Assembly: GCF_027923905.1 (NCBI RefSeq)
Contig: NZ_AP026966.1
Location: forward strand, 5,395,001 to 5,459,000
From: Massilia varians
Lineage (GTDB): Bacteria; Pseudomonadota; Gammaproteobacteria; Burkholderiales; Burkholderiaceae_D
Direction: 5' to 3'
DNA length: 64,000 nucleotides
Positions 8,846 through 21,230 of this stretch are shown here, one piece after another. Position 1 is the first letter of the stretch, and each line of letters opens with the position of its first letter. A program made the translations under genes and the position numbers. Under the pieces are notes generated by a model. It was not told the DNA's origin. It did no database searches and saw only the letters and a list, made by a program, of their open reading frames with translations.

Positions 8846-11071
8846 TTATGCAGAGCCGATCGCGCGGGCCGGCAGCGCGACAGGGTTACCAAGGCTGGTG
8901 CTGGTGGCGCCGGACCACGCAGGCAGGAGGATTTCGAATGCGGTGCCGTTGCGCCCGCTGCGGCAGCCGATGTGGCCGCCCAGCTTCTTGACCAGGCTGT
9001 GCACGATCGACAGGCCCAGGCCGTGGTGGGCACCGTCCTTGGTGCTCTTCACCGGCGAGAACAGGTGGGCCAGCACCTCGCGCGACAGGCCGGGGCCATT
9101 GTCGCTGACGACCAGTTCCAGGTAGAGCTGGCGCTCGCGGTTCACGTGGCCGCGGTTGACGATTTCCACGCGCCCGCCGCCCGTGCCGAGGGCCTCGATG
9201 GCGTTCTTCACCAGGTTCACCAGGATCTGCTTGAGCACGTCGGCGTCGCCCTCGATGCGGGTCGCCTCCTCGTGCATGGTGACGACGATGTCGACCGTGG
9301 CCGGGACGAAGCCGGTGCTGAGGAACAGGCGCTGTACCTCGTCCACCACCTTGGCGACGTCGGTCGGGCGCGGGGCCGTGTCGGCCGGCTTGAGCTCGGC
9401 CAGGCTGCTGACCAGCTGGCCGACGCGGTCGATCTCTTCGTTCAGAATCGACATCTCGGTGCTGACCGGCTCCTGGCGCGCCAGCTTGCTGTCCAGGACA
9501 CTCAGGTAGTTCTTGATGATCGACAGCGGGTTGTTCACTTCGTGCACCACGCGGCGCGACGCCTCGCGGTATTCCTCGGCCACGTGCGCGAGCTGGCGCC
9601 GGGCGTGGCCGCGCTCGGACAGCATGTTCTCCAGCGCGGTGGCGGCCTGCGCCCCGAAGGACTGCATGAAGCGCTCGCGCCGCTGGCAATACGGGACCTG
9701 CCAGGCCGCGATGCCGCCGATCAGCACGCCCAGGCAGCGCGCGCCGGCAACCAGCGGCACGCACACCAGGCTGTCGGTGCCGAGCATGCGCAGCAGCTGT
9801 TCCTCGGCCAGGCCGAGGCTGGCGCCATCGCGCCCGATGAAGGCCGGACGGCGCTCCAGCGCGCTCTTGGCGATGGCGCCGCCTTTCGCGAGCGGCACGG
9901 CGAATTCGGCGATGCGCTGGCTGCCCTGGGTCGGGGCGCCGACCAGGGCGTGGCCGGTCGGATTCTCCAGCAGGACCACGGCATTGCCGAAGTCGAACAG
10001 GATGCGCGCCGAGCGCGTCATCGCTTCCAGCAGGCCCGATTCGCCCTGCTGGCGCGCGAAGCTCTGGCCCACTTCCGAGACCAGCACCATGTTGCGCACT
10101 TCTTCGGACAGGCGCTGCTGCACCGGGTCCAGCGCGGGCGGCGCATAGGCCGGCGGCGCCGGGATGTCGTCGGCGCCCGCCAGGTCGATGCCCAGGTGGG
10201 CGGCGGCCTTATCGACCTGGCGCGCGGCGCCCGCCAGCATCTGTCCGGCCTGCTCGTCGTCGATGCCGCACAGGGCGGCGGCCTCGCGCAACATGGCCTC
10301 GTCGTCCGCATGGCTGGACAGCACGTGGGCCAGGCGCACGATGCGGATCAAGGGGTGGGCCGACTCCAGACGCTCGCTCGGCTCGTGGTGGTACAGCACG
10401 GCGTCGGCCAGGAAGGAGTCGAGCTGCCAGCGTTCGATCAGCCAGGCGCCGGCTTCGGCGTGGGTGATCTGCAGGGTGCGCTGCTCGACGGCGCACAGGT
10501 CCTCGTCGTCGCGCGCGCCGAAGTTGTAGGCGTATTCCTTGGGGGCGGTGGCCAACAGGGCCAGGCGGCCGACGTTGTGCAGCAGGCCGGCCAGGTAGGC
10601 TTCTTCCAGGTGCGGATACTCGACGGCGTGCGCGATCTCCCGTGCGATGACGGCCGTGCTCAGGGCGTTCTTCCAGAAGGCGCGCAGGTCGGTGCTGCCG
10701 GAATGCGGGAAGTTGTTAAAGGTCTGGAACACCGAGTCGCTGATCACCAGCGTCTTGATCATGTCGGTGCCGAGGGCGACCAGGGACTGCTCGAGGTTGA
10801 CGTTGCGGTGGTGGCGCTGGTACGCCGAGCTGTTGGCCACGGCCAGCAGCTTGCCGGTCATGCCGGCATCCTTCGAGATCAGAGCGGCCAGTTCCGGCAT
10901 GCCGAGGTCGTCGGCCTGCAGGTGTTCGATGAGACGCACGAGGATCTGCGGCATTGCCGGCAGACGAGCAATCAAGAGACGATTGCGGATATCCTGATCC
11001 GAAGCTTGCATGGGTCTCAAACGCGGCCGCGTGTCGAAGGTTGTCCGAGGCAGCCCGGGTAGAGTTGCCAC
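8846..11071 (-). CDS. HDOD-GAF sensor histidine kinase, soluble
   Basis: A 741-residue protein. The N-terminal HDOD domain (about 25-235) contains LPAMPQILVRLIEHL, SSAYQ and LAGLLHNVGRLAL. A GAF-like region covers about 340-480. The dimerisation domain has the candidate phospho-His in RRVVHEVNNPLSIIKNYL, and the C-terminal ATPase domain has NLVKNAIEAL, DNGPGLS and HHGLGLSIVHSLVKKLGG. There are no membrane segments, so it senses in the cytoplasm. It is the first gene of the operon with the REC-PAS-GGDEF-EAL protein, its probable phosphotransfer target. The start shown is a GTG at 11071 preceded by AAGAAAGA; an ATG at 11011 just before the HDOD domain is an alternative. Confidence 0.88.
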   Translation of the reverse strand: MATLPGLPRTTFDTRPRLRPMQASDQDIRNRLLIARLPAMPQILVRLIEHLQADDLGMPELAALISKDAGMTGKLLAVANSSAYQRHHRNVNLEQSLVALGTDMIKTLVISDSVFQTFNNFPHSGSTDLRAFWKNALSTAVIAREIAHAVEYPHLEEAYLAGLLHNVGRLALLATAPKEYAYNFGARDDEDLCAVEQRTLQITHAEAGAWLIERWQLDSFLADAVLYHHEPSERLESAHPLIRIVRLAHVLSSHADDEAMLREAAALCGIDDEQAGQMLAGAARQVDKAAAHLGIDLAGADDIPAPPAYAPPALDPVQQRLSEEVRNMVLVSEVGQSFARQQGESGLLEAMTRSARILFDFGNAVVLLENPTGHALVGAPTQGSQRIAEFAVPLAKGGAIAKSALERRPAFIGRDGASLGLAEEQLLRMLGTDSLVCVPLVAGARCLGVLIGGIAAWQVPYCQRRERFMQSFGAQAATALENMLSERGHARRQLAHVAEEYREASRRVVHEVNNPLSIIKNYLSVLDSKLARQEPVSTEMSILNEEIDRVGQLVSSLAELKPADTAPRPTDVAKVVDEVQRLFLSTGFVPATVDIVVTMHEEATRIEGDADVLKQILVNLVKNAIEALGTGGGRVEIVNRGHVNRERQLYLELVVSDNGPGLSREVLAHLFSPVKSTKDGAHHGLGLSIVHSLVKKLGGHIGCRSGRNGTAFEILLPAWSGATSTSLGNPVALPARAIGSA

Positions 11072-11143
11072 AAAGTCTTTCTTTTCTATTTACCGGATAG
11101 AACGATCTTTAAACGTTTGTTCCGGGCATGAAAAACTTATCTT

Positions 11144-11172
11144 AGCATATAGACATTTCTGATCGGGAACAA
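11144..11172 (-). promoter_or_regulatory. Candidate sigma-70 promoter for the HDOD kinase operon
   Basis: On the minus strand TTGTTC (11167-11172) and TATGCT (11144-11149) are separated by 17 bp, in an AT-rich stretch about 75 bp before the GTG start. The match is moderate and rests on spacing and composition only. Confidence 0.4.
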
Positions 11173-11241
11173 TACTTTCTGTAAAAAGTGTTGTCGAGAT
11201 GTCGTACTAAAGCTAGAGGCGAAGAAACGCTATGTCGGCAG

Positions 11242-11293
11242 GAATGAAAGAATATTTCATATATGCATGCATACATGAAATATTCTTTCATTC
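11242..11293. repeat. Perfect 19-bp AT-rich inverted repeat
   Basis: The arm GAATGAAAGAATATTTCAT (11242-11260) is repeated exactly in inverse orientation at 11275-11293 around a 14-base centre that itself contains TGCATGCA. It lies between the MFS gene end and the HDOD kinase promoter, about 70 bp upstream of the candidate -35. No T-tract follows in either direction, so an ordinary rho-independent terminator is unlikely. An operator or a supercoil-sensitive cruciform fits better. Confidence 0.8.
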
Positions 11294-11341
11294 ATACAGC
11301 CAGGAGCGGCTACGTACAGCGATCGGGTTCGGTGAACCCGA

Positions 11342-12631
11342 TCACGGCATCGGATGCCCGTCGCGGATTTTCTGGCGCCGGTAGCGGCGTGCGGTGGCCC
11401 ACAGGCCGATCGACAGCAGCGTGAAGCCGGCCTGGCCGAGCGCCAGCGACAGCACCGAATGCGACAGCATCGGCGAGATCACCCCGGCCACGATGGCGCC
11501 GGCCAGGGTGGTGATGAAGGACTGGCAGGAGGCCACGGTGCCGCGGATGTGCGGGAACATGTCGAGCGCCATCAGGGTGGCGCCCGGCGCGATGATCGAG
11601 CTGCCGAAGGTGAAGAAGAACATGTGCGCCACGCTCCAGGGCAGCGAAGGCGGCAGGAAGCTGTGGTAGGTCACGTTGAAGGCGACCGCGCCCAGCATGA
11701 AGAAGAAGCCGATCCGGATCTGGCGCGCGAAGCCCAGCTTGCCCGCCATGCGGTTGGCCGCCAGCGCGCCCAGGAAGATCCCGCTCACGGTCGGCACGAA
11801 CAGCCAGGCGAACTGCGACGGCCCCAGGCCGAGGTGCTCGGGCAGCATCACCGGCGCCGACGCGATGTACAGGAACAGGCCGGCGAAGTTCAGGGCCACC
11901 ACGCCCGACTTCATGTGGAACAGGAAGGAGCTGAAGATCGCGCCGTAGCTCTGCGCCAGGAAGCGCGGATTGAACGGCTGACGCCTTTCCTTCGGCACGG
12001 TTTCCGGCAGGTGCTTCCAGCAGAACCAGCCCAGGACGACGGTGTAGGCGCACAGCGCCAGGAAGATCGCGCGCCAGTCGGCCAGGGTCACGATCCAGCC
12101 GCCCAGCACCGGCGCGATGGCCGGCGCGATCGAGAAGATCATGGTTACCATCGACAGCAGGCGCGCCGCCTCGGCATCCGAATACAGGTCGCGGATGATG
12201 GCGCGCCCCACCACCACGCCCGCCCCCGCCGACACGCCCTGCATGATGCGGAACACCCACAGGTAGTGCACCGAGCTGGCCGCCGCACAGCCGAAGGTGC
12301 CGATCGCGAACACCACCAGCGCGAACAGGACCACGTTGCGCCGACCGAAGGCATCGGACAGCGCACCGTGCCACAGCACCATGCCGGCGAAGGCCAGCAT
12401 GTAGGCGGTGAGCGTCTGCTGCACTTCCAGCGCCGAGGCGTTCAGTTCGGAACGGATCTGCGGGAAGGCCGGCAGGTAGGCGTCGATCGAGAACGGCCCC
12501 AGCATCGACATGGCCGCCAGCAGCGTGGCCAGGCCGCCGGCGCTGAGCATGGCGATCTTGTGGGGCGCGGGCAGCGGAACCGGGATGACCGGATCCTTGG
12601 GCAAGTCGTCGGGTTCGGTCGGCGGCAGCAT
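11342..12631 (-). CDS. MFS drug-resistance transporter, Bcr/CflA type
   Basis: A 429-residue inner-membrane protein with 12 predicted transmembrane segments. Its layout is that of the DHA1 drug:H+ antiporter family: SIDAYLPAFPQI near the first helix (Bcr/CflA-like) and the loop motif ALSDAFGRRNVVL after helix 2. Expected role: proton-driven export of drugs or metabolites; the substrate cannot be told from sequence. It starts 6 bp after the end of the THUMP methyltransferase gene, so the two are probably co-transcribed. Confidence 0.85.
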   Translation of the reverse strand: MLPPTEPDDLPKDPVIPVPLPAPHKIAMLSAGGLATLLAAMSMLGPFSIDAYLPAFPQIRSELNASALEVQQTLTAYMLAFAGMVLWHGALSDAFGRRNVVLFALVVFAIGTFGCAAASSVHYLWVFRIMQGVSAGAGVVVGRAIIRDLYSDAEAARLLSMVTMIFSIAPAIAPVLGGWIVTLADWRAIFLALCAYTVVLGWFCWKHLPETVPKERRQPFNPRFLAQSYGAIFSSFLFHMKSGVVALNFAGLFLYIASAPVMLPEHLGLGPSQFAWLFVPTVSGIFLGALAANRMAGKLGFARQIRIGFFFMLGAVAFNVTYHSFLPPSLPWSVAHMFFFTFGSSIIAPGATLMALDMFPHIRGTVASCQSFITTLAGAIVAGVISPMLSHSVLSLALGQAGFTLLSIGLWATARRYRRQKIRDGHPMP

Positions 12632-12637
12632 GGAGGC

Positions 12638-13843
12638 TTATTGCTCCTGTCTTGGTTTGGCTTCCTCGCGGCGGTTGAAACCGGCCACCATGTCGAAGCG
12701 GAACAGGCGGCATTCGAGCGCGCCGTTGAAGAACGGGGTCTTGCGCGATTCCTTCAGGCGCAGCAGCTTGGGCAGCCCCAGATCCGCCGTGAACAGGAAG
12801 GCGGTCCAGCCGGCGAAGCGCTGCTTCAAGGTGGTGCCGAGCGCGGAATAGAAGGACAGCGCCATCTCGTCCTGCGGCACCGTGGAATCGCCGCGCACGC
12901 CGATCCGCTCGCCGTACGGCGGGTTGGTCAAGAGGATGCCCGGCTGGCTGGTGGGCGGCGACACGTGCTGGGCCTCGATCTGCTTGAGCGGCACGTCGAA
13001 CAGGATGCCGGCGATCTTCAGGTTATGGCGCGTCATCGCGACCATGTCGCCCGAGATGTCGGAACCGAAGATGGTCGGCTCGGCAGGCAGGGGATTCGGC
13101 TTGATCTCGGCTTTCAGCGCGGCCCAGGCCTCGCGGTCGAAGTCGGCGAATTTCTCGAAGGCGAAGCGGCGCCTGCTGCCTGCCGGGATGCCCTGCACCA
13201 TCTGGGCCGCTTCGACCAGGATGGTGCCGGAGCCGCACATCGGGTCGAACAGCGGGATGCCCGGCTTCCAGCCGGCCACGCGCAGCATGCCGGCGGCCAG
13301 GTTCTCGCGCAGCGGCGCGTCGCCGGTCTCTTCGCGCCAGCCGCGCTTGAACAGCGCTTCGCCCGAGGTGTCGAGGTAGATGATGAAGTTGCGCTGGTCG
13401 AGGAAGCCGACGATGCGCATGTCCGGCTCGCGGGTATTCACCGAGGGACGCTTGTTAAACTGGTCGCGGAAGCGGTCGCAGACGGCGTCCTTGATCTTCA
13501 GCGTGGTGAACTCGAGGCTCTTGAGCGGGGACTTCACCGCGGTGACGTCGACGCGGATGGTGTGGTTGACGCCGAACCAGTCTTCCCAGGGCTGCTCGAG
13601 CACCAGGTCGTAGATGTCGTTCTCGTTGTTGTAGCTGCGCTGCCCCATGCGCATCAGGACGCGCGAGGCGATGCGCGAGTGCAGGTTGATGCGGTAGGCG
13701 TCCACCAGCGAACCGGAGCAGTGGACGCCGCCTGGCACCTGGTTGTGCACGCGCATCGTGGTGCTGTGCTGGGCGATTTCGCCCAGTTCTTCGGCAAGTG
13801 CCGCTTCCATGCCGCGCGGGCATGGGCAGAAATATGAGGCCAT
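12638..13843 (-). CDS. THUMP-domain class I SAM-dependent RNA methyltransferase (RlmL N-half type)
   Basis: A 401-residue protein. It begins with an N-terminal ferredoxin-like/THUMP region (PCPRGMEAALAEEL at residues 8-21, THUMP to about 155). A Rossmann methyltransferase follows, with the SAM-binding motif FDPMCGSGTILVEAA and the catalytic NPPY motif in LLTNPPYGERIG. This is the arrangement of the N-terminal half of E. coli RlmL, which makes m2G2445 in 23S rRNA. The RlmK half is absent, as in other betaproteobacterial homologues. The exact target nucleotide is inferred from the family. Confidence 0.85.
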   Translation of the reverse strand: MASYFCPCPRGMEAALAEELGEIAQHSTTMRVHNQVPGGVHCSGSLVDAYRINLHSRIASRVLMRMGQRSYNNENDIYDLVLEQPWEDWFGVNHTIRVDVTAVKSPLKSLEFTTLKIKDAVCDRFRDQFNKRPSVNTREPDMRIVGFLDQRNFIIYLDTSGEALFKRGWREETGDAPLRENLAAGMLRVAGWKPGIPLFDPMCGSGTILVEAAQMVQGIPAGSRRRFAFEKFADFDREAWAALKAEIKPNPLPAEPTIFGSDISGDMVAMTRHNLKIAGILFDVPLKQIEAQHVSPPTSQPGILLTNPPYGERIGVRGDSTVPQDEMALSFYSALGTTLKQRFAGWTAFLFTADLGLPKLLRLKESRKTPFFNGALECRLFRFDMVAGFNRREEAKPRQEQ

Positions 13844-13883
13844 GAGGGGTACCCTTTGTCCGTTGAAAAATCAGAAAGCAGTG

Positions 13884-13903
13884 GCGCCGGCCCATGCCGG
13901 CGC
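13884..13903 (-). terminator. Weak hairpin after hemJ
   Basis: GCGCCGGC and GCCGGCGC form an 8-bp stem around a 4-base loop, 27 bp downstream of the hemJ stop. A loose T-rich stretch follows on the minus strand. It could end the leuS-to-hemJ transcript. Confidence 0.4.
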
Positions 13904-13929
13904 GCCAGATGATACAGCTTCGGCAGGCG

Positions 13930-14343
13930 TCAGAACGGCTTGACGACCACCAGGATCACGATCGCCAGCAACAGCAGCACCGGCACTTCATTGAAATACC
14001 GGTACCACTTGTGGCTGCGCGCATTCGCTCCGCGCTCGAACTTTTTCAGCAGCGAGCCGCAGGCGTGATGGTAGCCGATCGCCAGGATCACGAGCGCCAG
14101 TTTCGCGTGCAGCCAGCCGCCCCGGATGCCGTAGCCCAGCCACAGCCAGATGCCCAGCGCCAGGGCCGGCACCATCAGGATGGTGGTGAAGCGGTACAGC
14201 CGGCGCCCCATGCCCAGCAGGCGGTCCAGTGCCGCCGGATTGGTTTCCTGGGCCAGGTTCACGAAGATGCGCGGCAGGTAGAACAGCCCCGCGAACCAGG
14301 AGGCGATGAAGACGATGTGCAGGGCCTTGATCCAGAGGTACAT
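13930..14343 (-). CDS. hemJ: Protoporphyrinogen IX oxidase, HemJ type
   Basis: A 137-residue membrane protein with four hydrophobic segments. It carries the HemJ signature residues: His in MYLWIKALHIVFIASWFAGL, LPRIFV, and YHHACGSLLKKF followed by the C-terminal RYFNEVPVLLLLAIVILVV. HemJ oxidises protoporphyrinogen IX to protoporphyrin IX, the step before iron insertion in haem synthesis. The ATG is 14 bp after the proA stop. The older annotation of this family as CopD-like refers to the same fold. Confidence 0.9.
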   Translation of the reverse strand: MYLWIKALHIVFIASWFAGLFYLPRIFVNLAQETNPAALDRLLGMGRRLYRFTTILMVPALALGIWLWLGYGIRGGWLHAKLALVILAIGYHHACGSLLKKFERGANARSHKWYRYFNEVPVLLLLAIVILVVVKPF

Positions 14344-14357
14344 GCGTTTCCTTGTGA

Positions 14358-15623
14358 TTAATTGCGCACTTCGCCGTGGCCGAATACGACGTACTTGAGC
14401 GAGGTGAGTCCTTCCAGCCCGACCGGGCCGCGCGCATGCAGCTTGTCGTTCGAGATGCCGATCTCCGCGCCCAGGCCGTATTCGAAGCCGTCCGCGAAAC
14501 GGGTCGAGGCGTTCACCATCACCGAGGCCGAGTCGACCTCGCGCAGGAAGCGCAGCGCGGCGCTGTAGTCTTCGGTGACGATCGATTCGGTGTGCTTCGA
14601 CGACCAGGTGTTGATGTGGTCGATCGCGCCATCCAGCCCTTCCACCACCCGGACCGCCAGGATCGGCGCCAGGTATTCGGTACTCCAGTCCTGCTCGGTC
14701 GCATGCTTCAGGTACGGGTAGCCGGCCAGGATCGCATGCGCTTCGGCATCCGCGCGCAGCTCGACCTCCTTCGTCTTGTACAGCTGCGCCAGCTGCGGCA
14801 GCACGGTCGGGGCGATCGCGCGCGCCACCAGCAGGGTTTCCATGGTGTTGCAGGTGCCGTAGCGGTGGCACTTGGCGTTGAAGGCGACCGGCAGCGCCTT
14901 GGCGATGTCGGCCTTGTCGTCGATGTAGACGTGGCAGATGCCGTCCAGGTGCTTGATCATCGGGACCGTGGCTTCCGCCATCAGGCGCGCGATCAGGCCC
15001 TTGCCGCCGCGCGGAACGATCACGTCCACGTACTGCGGCATCGTGATCAGGGCGCCGACGGCGGCGCGGTCGATGGTGTCGACCACCTGCACCGCGTCCA
15101 GCGGCAGGCCGGCGCCGGCCAGGCCTTCGCTCACCAGCTTGGCCAGCGCGCGGTTGCAGTGGATCGCTTCCGAGCCGCCGCGCAGGATCGCCGCGTTGCC
15201 GCTCTTGATGCACAGGCCGGCCGCGTCCACCGTCACGTTCGGGCGCGCTTCGTAGATGATGCCGATGACGCCCAGCGGCACGCGCATCTGGCCGACCTGG
15301 ATGCCGCTCGGGCGCGGCTTCATGTTGCTGATTTCGCCGACCGGATCGGGCAGCGCGACGATCTGGCGCAGGCCCTCGACCATGGTCTTGATGGCGCCGT
15401 CGGACAGCAGCAGGCGGTCGAGCAGCGCCGGCTCCAGGCCATTGGCGCGGGCAGCAAGCATGTCCTCCTGGTTCGCCGCGCGCAGCACGGCGGCGTCGCG
15501 CTCGATGGCGTCGGCGATCAGGAGCAGCGCGCGGTTGCGGGTGGCGCCGTCGGCGCGCGCCATGGCGCGCGAAGCGGCACGGGCCTTGCGGCCCATGGAG
15601 TGCATGTGTTCGGTGATGTCCAT
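14358..15623 (-). CDS. proA: Glutamate-5-semialdehyde dehydrogenase (gamma-glutamyl phosphate reductase)
   Basis: A 421-residue protein, the usual length for ProA. It reduces gamma-glutamyl phosphate to glutamate-5-semialdehyde with NADPH in proline synthesis. Visible signatures are [37 protein letters not shown], the catalytic cysteine region [16 protein letters not shown] and the C-terminal [20 protein letters not shown]. It is separated from holA by a REPIN (15648-15759), which may affect read-through or mRNA stability in this operon. Confidence 0.96.
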   Translation of the reverse strand: MDITEHMHSMGRKARAASRAMARADGATRNRALLLIADAIERDAAVLRAANQEDMLAARANGLEPALLDRLLLSDGAIKTMVEGLRQIVALPDPVGEISNMKPRPSGIQVGQMRVPLGVIGIIYEARPNVTVDAAGLCIKSGNAAILRGGSEAIHCNRALAKLVSEGLAGAGLPLDAVQVVDTIDRAAVGALITMPQYVDVIVPRGGKGLIARLMAEATVPMIKHLDGICHVYIDDKADIAKALPVAFNAKCHRYGTCNTMETLLVARAIAPTVLPQLAQLYKTKEVELRADAEAHAILAGYPYLKHATEQDWSTEYLAPILAVRVVEGLDGAIDHINTWSSKHTESIVTEDYSAALRFLREVDSASVMVNASTRFADGFEYGLGAEIGISNDKLHARGPVGLEGLTSLKYVVFGHGEVRN

Positions 15624-15647
15624 CGTGTAGCCCGTGTTGCGGTTTTC

Positions 15648-15759
15648 GTAGGGTGGGCAGGTCCCCTGCCCACGCGTTCAAATCACATTCGAGAAATAAC
15701 AGCAGCCGAGTAATTCACGCGCCGGTTGAACGCGTGGGCGGGGGACCCGCCCACCCTAC
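15648..15759. repeat. REPIN (paired REP units) between holA and proA
   Basis: It starts GTAGGGTGGGCAGG and ends with the inverse GGGTGG-type end (CCACCCTAC). Each half forms a GGGC-rich hairpin and ends ACGCGTTCAA or its inverse, around a non-conserved spacer. The last four bases are inside holA: the TAG stop of holA is the TAG of the terminal GTAGGG. Confidence 0.85.
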
Positions 15760-16769
15760 CGCGCTACCCGCAGCGCCAGCTGCAGCATGGCATCCCACGC
15801 GTCCCCGGCAAACGCCTTCGCGCGCAGGCCCTTGACCATCCGGTCCACCTGCGCCGCCTCCTGCAGCGCCGCTTCCAGCGTGGCAATCGACACGCGCCGC
15901 AGCGCCGGTTCCATCATGCGCTCGCGCGGGCCCCAGATGCGGTATTCCTTCAGCAGCGCGCCCAGCGGACGGCCCTGCGCCATCCCGGATTTCAATTTTA
16001 GCAGCGTGCGGATTTCTTCACTGACGGCCCATAAAACCAGCGGCAGGGCCTCGCCCTCGCCCTTCAGGCCGTCGAGCATGCGCGCCAGGCGCGCCGGGTC
16101 GCCGGCCAGCATGGCTTCGGACAGCTTGAATACGTCGTAGCGCGCCACGTTGAGCACGGCGTCATGCACCTGCTCGAAGCTCAGCTTGCCCGGCTCGTAC
16201 AGCAGGCCGAGCTTCTGGATCTCCTGGTGCGCCGCCAGCAGGTTGCCTTCGACGCGGTCGGCGATGAAGTCCAGGCTCTGGCGCTCGGCGCCCTGCCCCT
16301 GTGCGGAGAGCCGCATGCCGATCCAGTTCGGCAGCTGGGCGCGTTCCACGTTCGGGATCTCGATGTAGACCGCCGCCGCCTGCAGCGCCGCCACCCACGA
16401 GGCCTTGGCGGTCTGCCAGTCCAGCTTCGGCAAGGTGATGAGGGTCAGGTTGTCGGGACCGAGATCCTTGACGTAGGCCTGCAGGGCGGCGCTGCCGTCC
16501 TTGCCCGGCTTGCCGCTCGGGATGCGCAACTCGATCAGTTTCTTGTCGCCGAACAGCGACATGGCCTGGTTCGCGGCCAGCAGTTCGCCCCACTTGAAGT
16601 TGCGCTCGACCGTGAGCACGTCGCGCTCGGTATACCCCCGGGCGCGGGCGGTCGCGCGAAGGCGGTCGGCCGCTTCCAGCGCGAGCAGGTGCTCGTCGCT
16701 GGTGATCACGTACAAGGGCGCCAGGCCCTTGGCCAGGTGGCCCTCGAGGGCCTCAGGCCGCAGTTGCAT
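15756..16769 (-). CDS. holA: DNA polymerase III delta subunit
   Basis: A 337-residue clamp-loader subunit that opens the beta clamp. It matches HolA over its length: MQLRPEALEGHLAKGLAPLYVITSDEHLL at the start and ELRIPSGKPG, the delta-specific GNLLAAHQEIQKLGLL and NVARYDVFKLSEAMLAGD further on (positions from about residue 90). The gene order leuS-lptE-holA is the conserved proteobacterial one. It starts 23 bp after lptE. Its stop codon is supplied by an adjoining REPIN, so the extreme C-terminus (LALRVAR) may differ from relatives. Confidence 0.95.
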   Translation of the reverse strand: MQLRPEALEGHLAKGLAPLYVITSDEHLLALEAADRLRATARARGYTERDVLTVERNFKWGELLAANQAMSLFGDKKLIELRIPSGKPGKDGSAALQAYVKDLGPDNLTLITLPKLDWQTAKASWVAALQAAAVYIEIPNVERAQLPNWIGMRLSAQGQGAERQSLDFIADRVEGNLLAAHQEIQKLGLLYEPGKLSFEQVHDAVLNVARYDVFKLSEAMLAGDPARLARMLDGLKGEGEALPLVLWAVSEEIRTLLKLKSGMAQGRPLGALLKEYRIWGPRERMMEPALRRVSIATLEAALQEAAQVDRMVKGLRAKAFAGDAWDAMLQLALRVAR

Positions 16770-16792
16770 AAATCAGGCTCAATGCGTCAAGT

Positions 16793-17299
16793 TCAAACCG
16801 GTTTGATTGCGGCCAGGCGGCGCAGGATCTGCTGCACCAGGTCGGCCTGCATGTCGCGGTACAGCAGCGCTTCTTCCGATTCCTTGGCCAGCACCTGCGA
16901 TTCGTCGAAGGCGATGTTGCGGCGCAGGGTGATCTCGGTCGGGCCCAGCAGTTCCTTGTTGTTGGCATCGCGTACGCGGAACACCAGGGTGTAGCTCAGC
17001 GAGTACTCGCGCACCCGGCCCAGGCTGTTGAGCGACAGGATGGACTTGCCGCGCGACTCGGACAGCACGTCGAACAGGGCCTGCGCCCTGGAGGCGTCGG
17101 TCTCGACGCGCACCGAGTCGCCCGCGCGCAGGTTGCGCTTGAGCTCCGTGCCCAGCGGCGAGGTCTCGGGGAAGGCCAGGTAGATGCTCTGGAAGGGCAT
17201 GTTGTACTGGCCGGTCGAGCCGCGCAGCTGGAAGCCGCAACCGGCGACGGTTGTGGCCACCAGGAGCGCTGCCAGCGTGCGTACCACGATGGTTTTCAT
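16793..17299 (-). CDS. lptE: LPS-assembly lipoprotein LptE
   Basis: A 168-residue outer-membrane lipoprotein with signal peptide and lipobox ATTVAGCGFQLRG (lipidated Cys at residue 21). The motif GFQLRGS just after the Cys is typical of LptE/RlpB, the plug partner of LptD in LPS export. The ATG at 17299 is 4 bp after the leuS stop. Its partner lptD lies at 32238-34517 in this window. Confidence 0.93.
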   Translation of the reverse strand: MKTIVVRTLAALLVATTVAGCGFQLRGSTGQYNMPFQSIYLAFPETSPLGTELKRNLRAGDSVRVETDASRAQALFDVLSESRGKSILSLNSLGRVREYSLSYTLVFRVRDANNKELLGPTEITLRRNIAFDESQVLAKESEEALLYRDMQADLVQQILRRLAAIKPV

Positions 17300-17303
17300 C
17301 GAT

Positions 17304-20415
<3,112 letters not shown>

Positions 20416-20417
20416 GC

Positions 20418-21230
20418 TCACCCCTTCAGGCCCAGCACGTCGTCCATGCCGAACAGGCCGTTCGGCTTGCCCGCCAGGAAGCGTGCGGCGCGCACGGCGC
20501 CATGGGCATAGGTGACGCGGCTGCTCGACTTGTGGCTGATCTCGATGCGTTCGCCGGTGCCGAGGAACATCACGGTGTGGTCGCCCACCACGTCGCCGCC
20601 GCGCACGGTGGCAAAGCCGATGGTCGACGGGTCGCGCTCGCCGGTCACGCCTTCGCGGCCGTAGACGGCGCATTCCTTCAGGTCGCGTCCCAGCGCGTCG
20701 GCGATGACTTCGCCCATCTTGAGGGCGGTGCCGCTCGGCGCATCGACCTTGTGGCGGTGGTGCGCCTCGACGATCTCGATGTCGTAGCCTTCGCTGAAGC
20801 TTTTCGCCGCCATTTCCAGGAGCTTGAGGGTGACGTTCACGCCCACGCTCATGTTCGGGGCGAACACGATGCCGACCTTGTCGGAGGCACGCCGGATCGC
20901 CGCCTTGCCCTCATCGTCGAAGCCGGTGGTGCCGATCACCAGCTGCACGTCGTTGGCCGCGCAGTATTCCAGGTGGCGCAGCGTGCCTTCCGGACGGGTG
21001 AAGTCGATCAGCACGTCGGCGTTCTTCAGCGCGGCGGCCAGGTCGGACTGGATGATCACGCCGGTCAGCTGGCCGGCGAAGGCGCCGGCGTCCATGCCGA
21101 TCGAGGGCGAACCCGCGACGTCGAGCGCGCCCGCCAGTTCGGCGTCCGGCGCGGCCTGGATGGCTTCGACCAGCATGCGGCCCATGCGGCCGCTGGCGCC
21201 GGCGACGGCGATTTTCAACGGGGCACTCAT
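20418..21230 (-). CDS. dapB: 4-hydroxy-tetrahydrodipicolinate reductase
   Basis: A 270-residue enzyme of the lysine/diaminopimelate pathway. The nucleotide-binding motif is [15 protein letters not shown] at residues 9-23. The catalytic segment [20 protein letters not shown] contains the His-His and Lys residues of the active site. Its ATG overlaps the bamE stop by 4 bp. Confidence 0.97.
   Translation of the reverse strand: MSAPLKIAVAGASGRMGRMLVEAIQAAPDAELAGALDVAGSPSIGMDAGAFAGQLTGVIIQSDLAAALKNADVLIDFTRPEGTLRHLEYCAANDVQLVIGTTGFDDEGKAAIRRASDKVGIVFAPNMSVGVNVTLKLLEMAAKSFSEGYDIEIVEAHHRHKVDAPSGTALKMGEVIADALGRDLKECAVYGREGVTGERDPSTIGFATVRGGDVVGDHTVMFLGTGERIEISHKSSSRVTYAHGAVRAARFLAGKPNGLFGMDDVLGLKG

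Noticed and set aside
5254..8991. Long plus-strand open frame (about 1245 codons) opposite the Sel1 and GGDEF-EAL genes
   Set aside because: The translation is low-complexity Val/Ala/His/Arg sequence, typical of antisense of GC-rich genes, and both genes on the other strand have clear domains.
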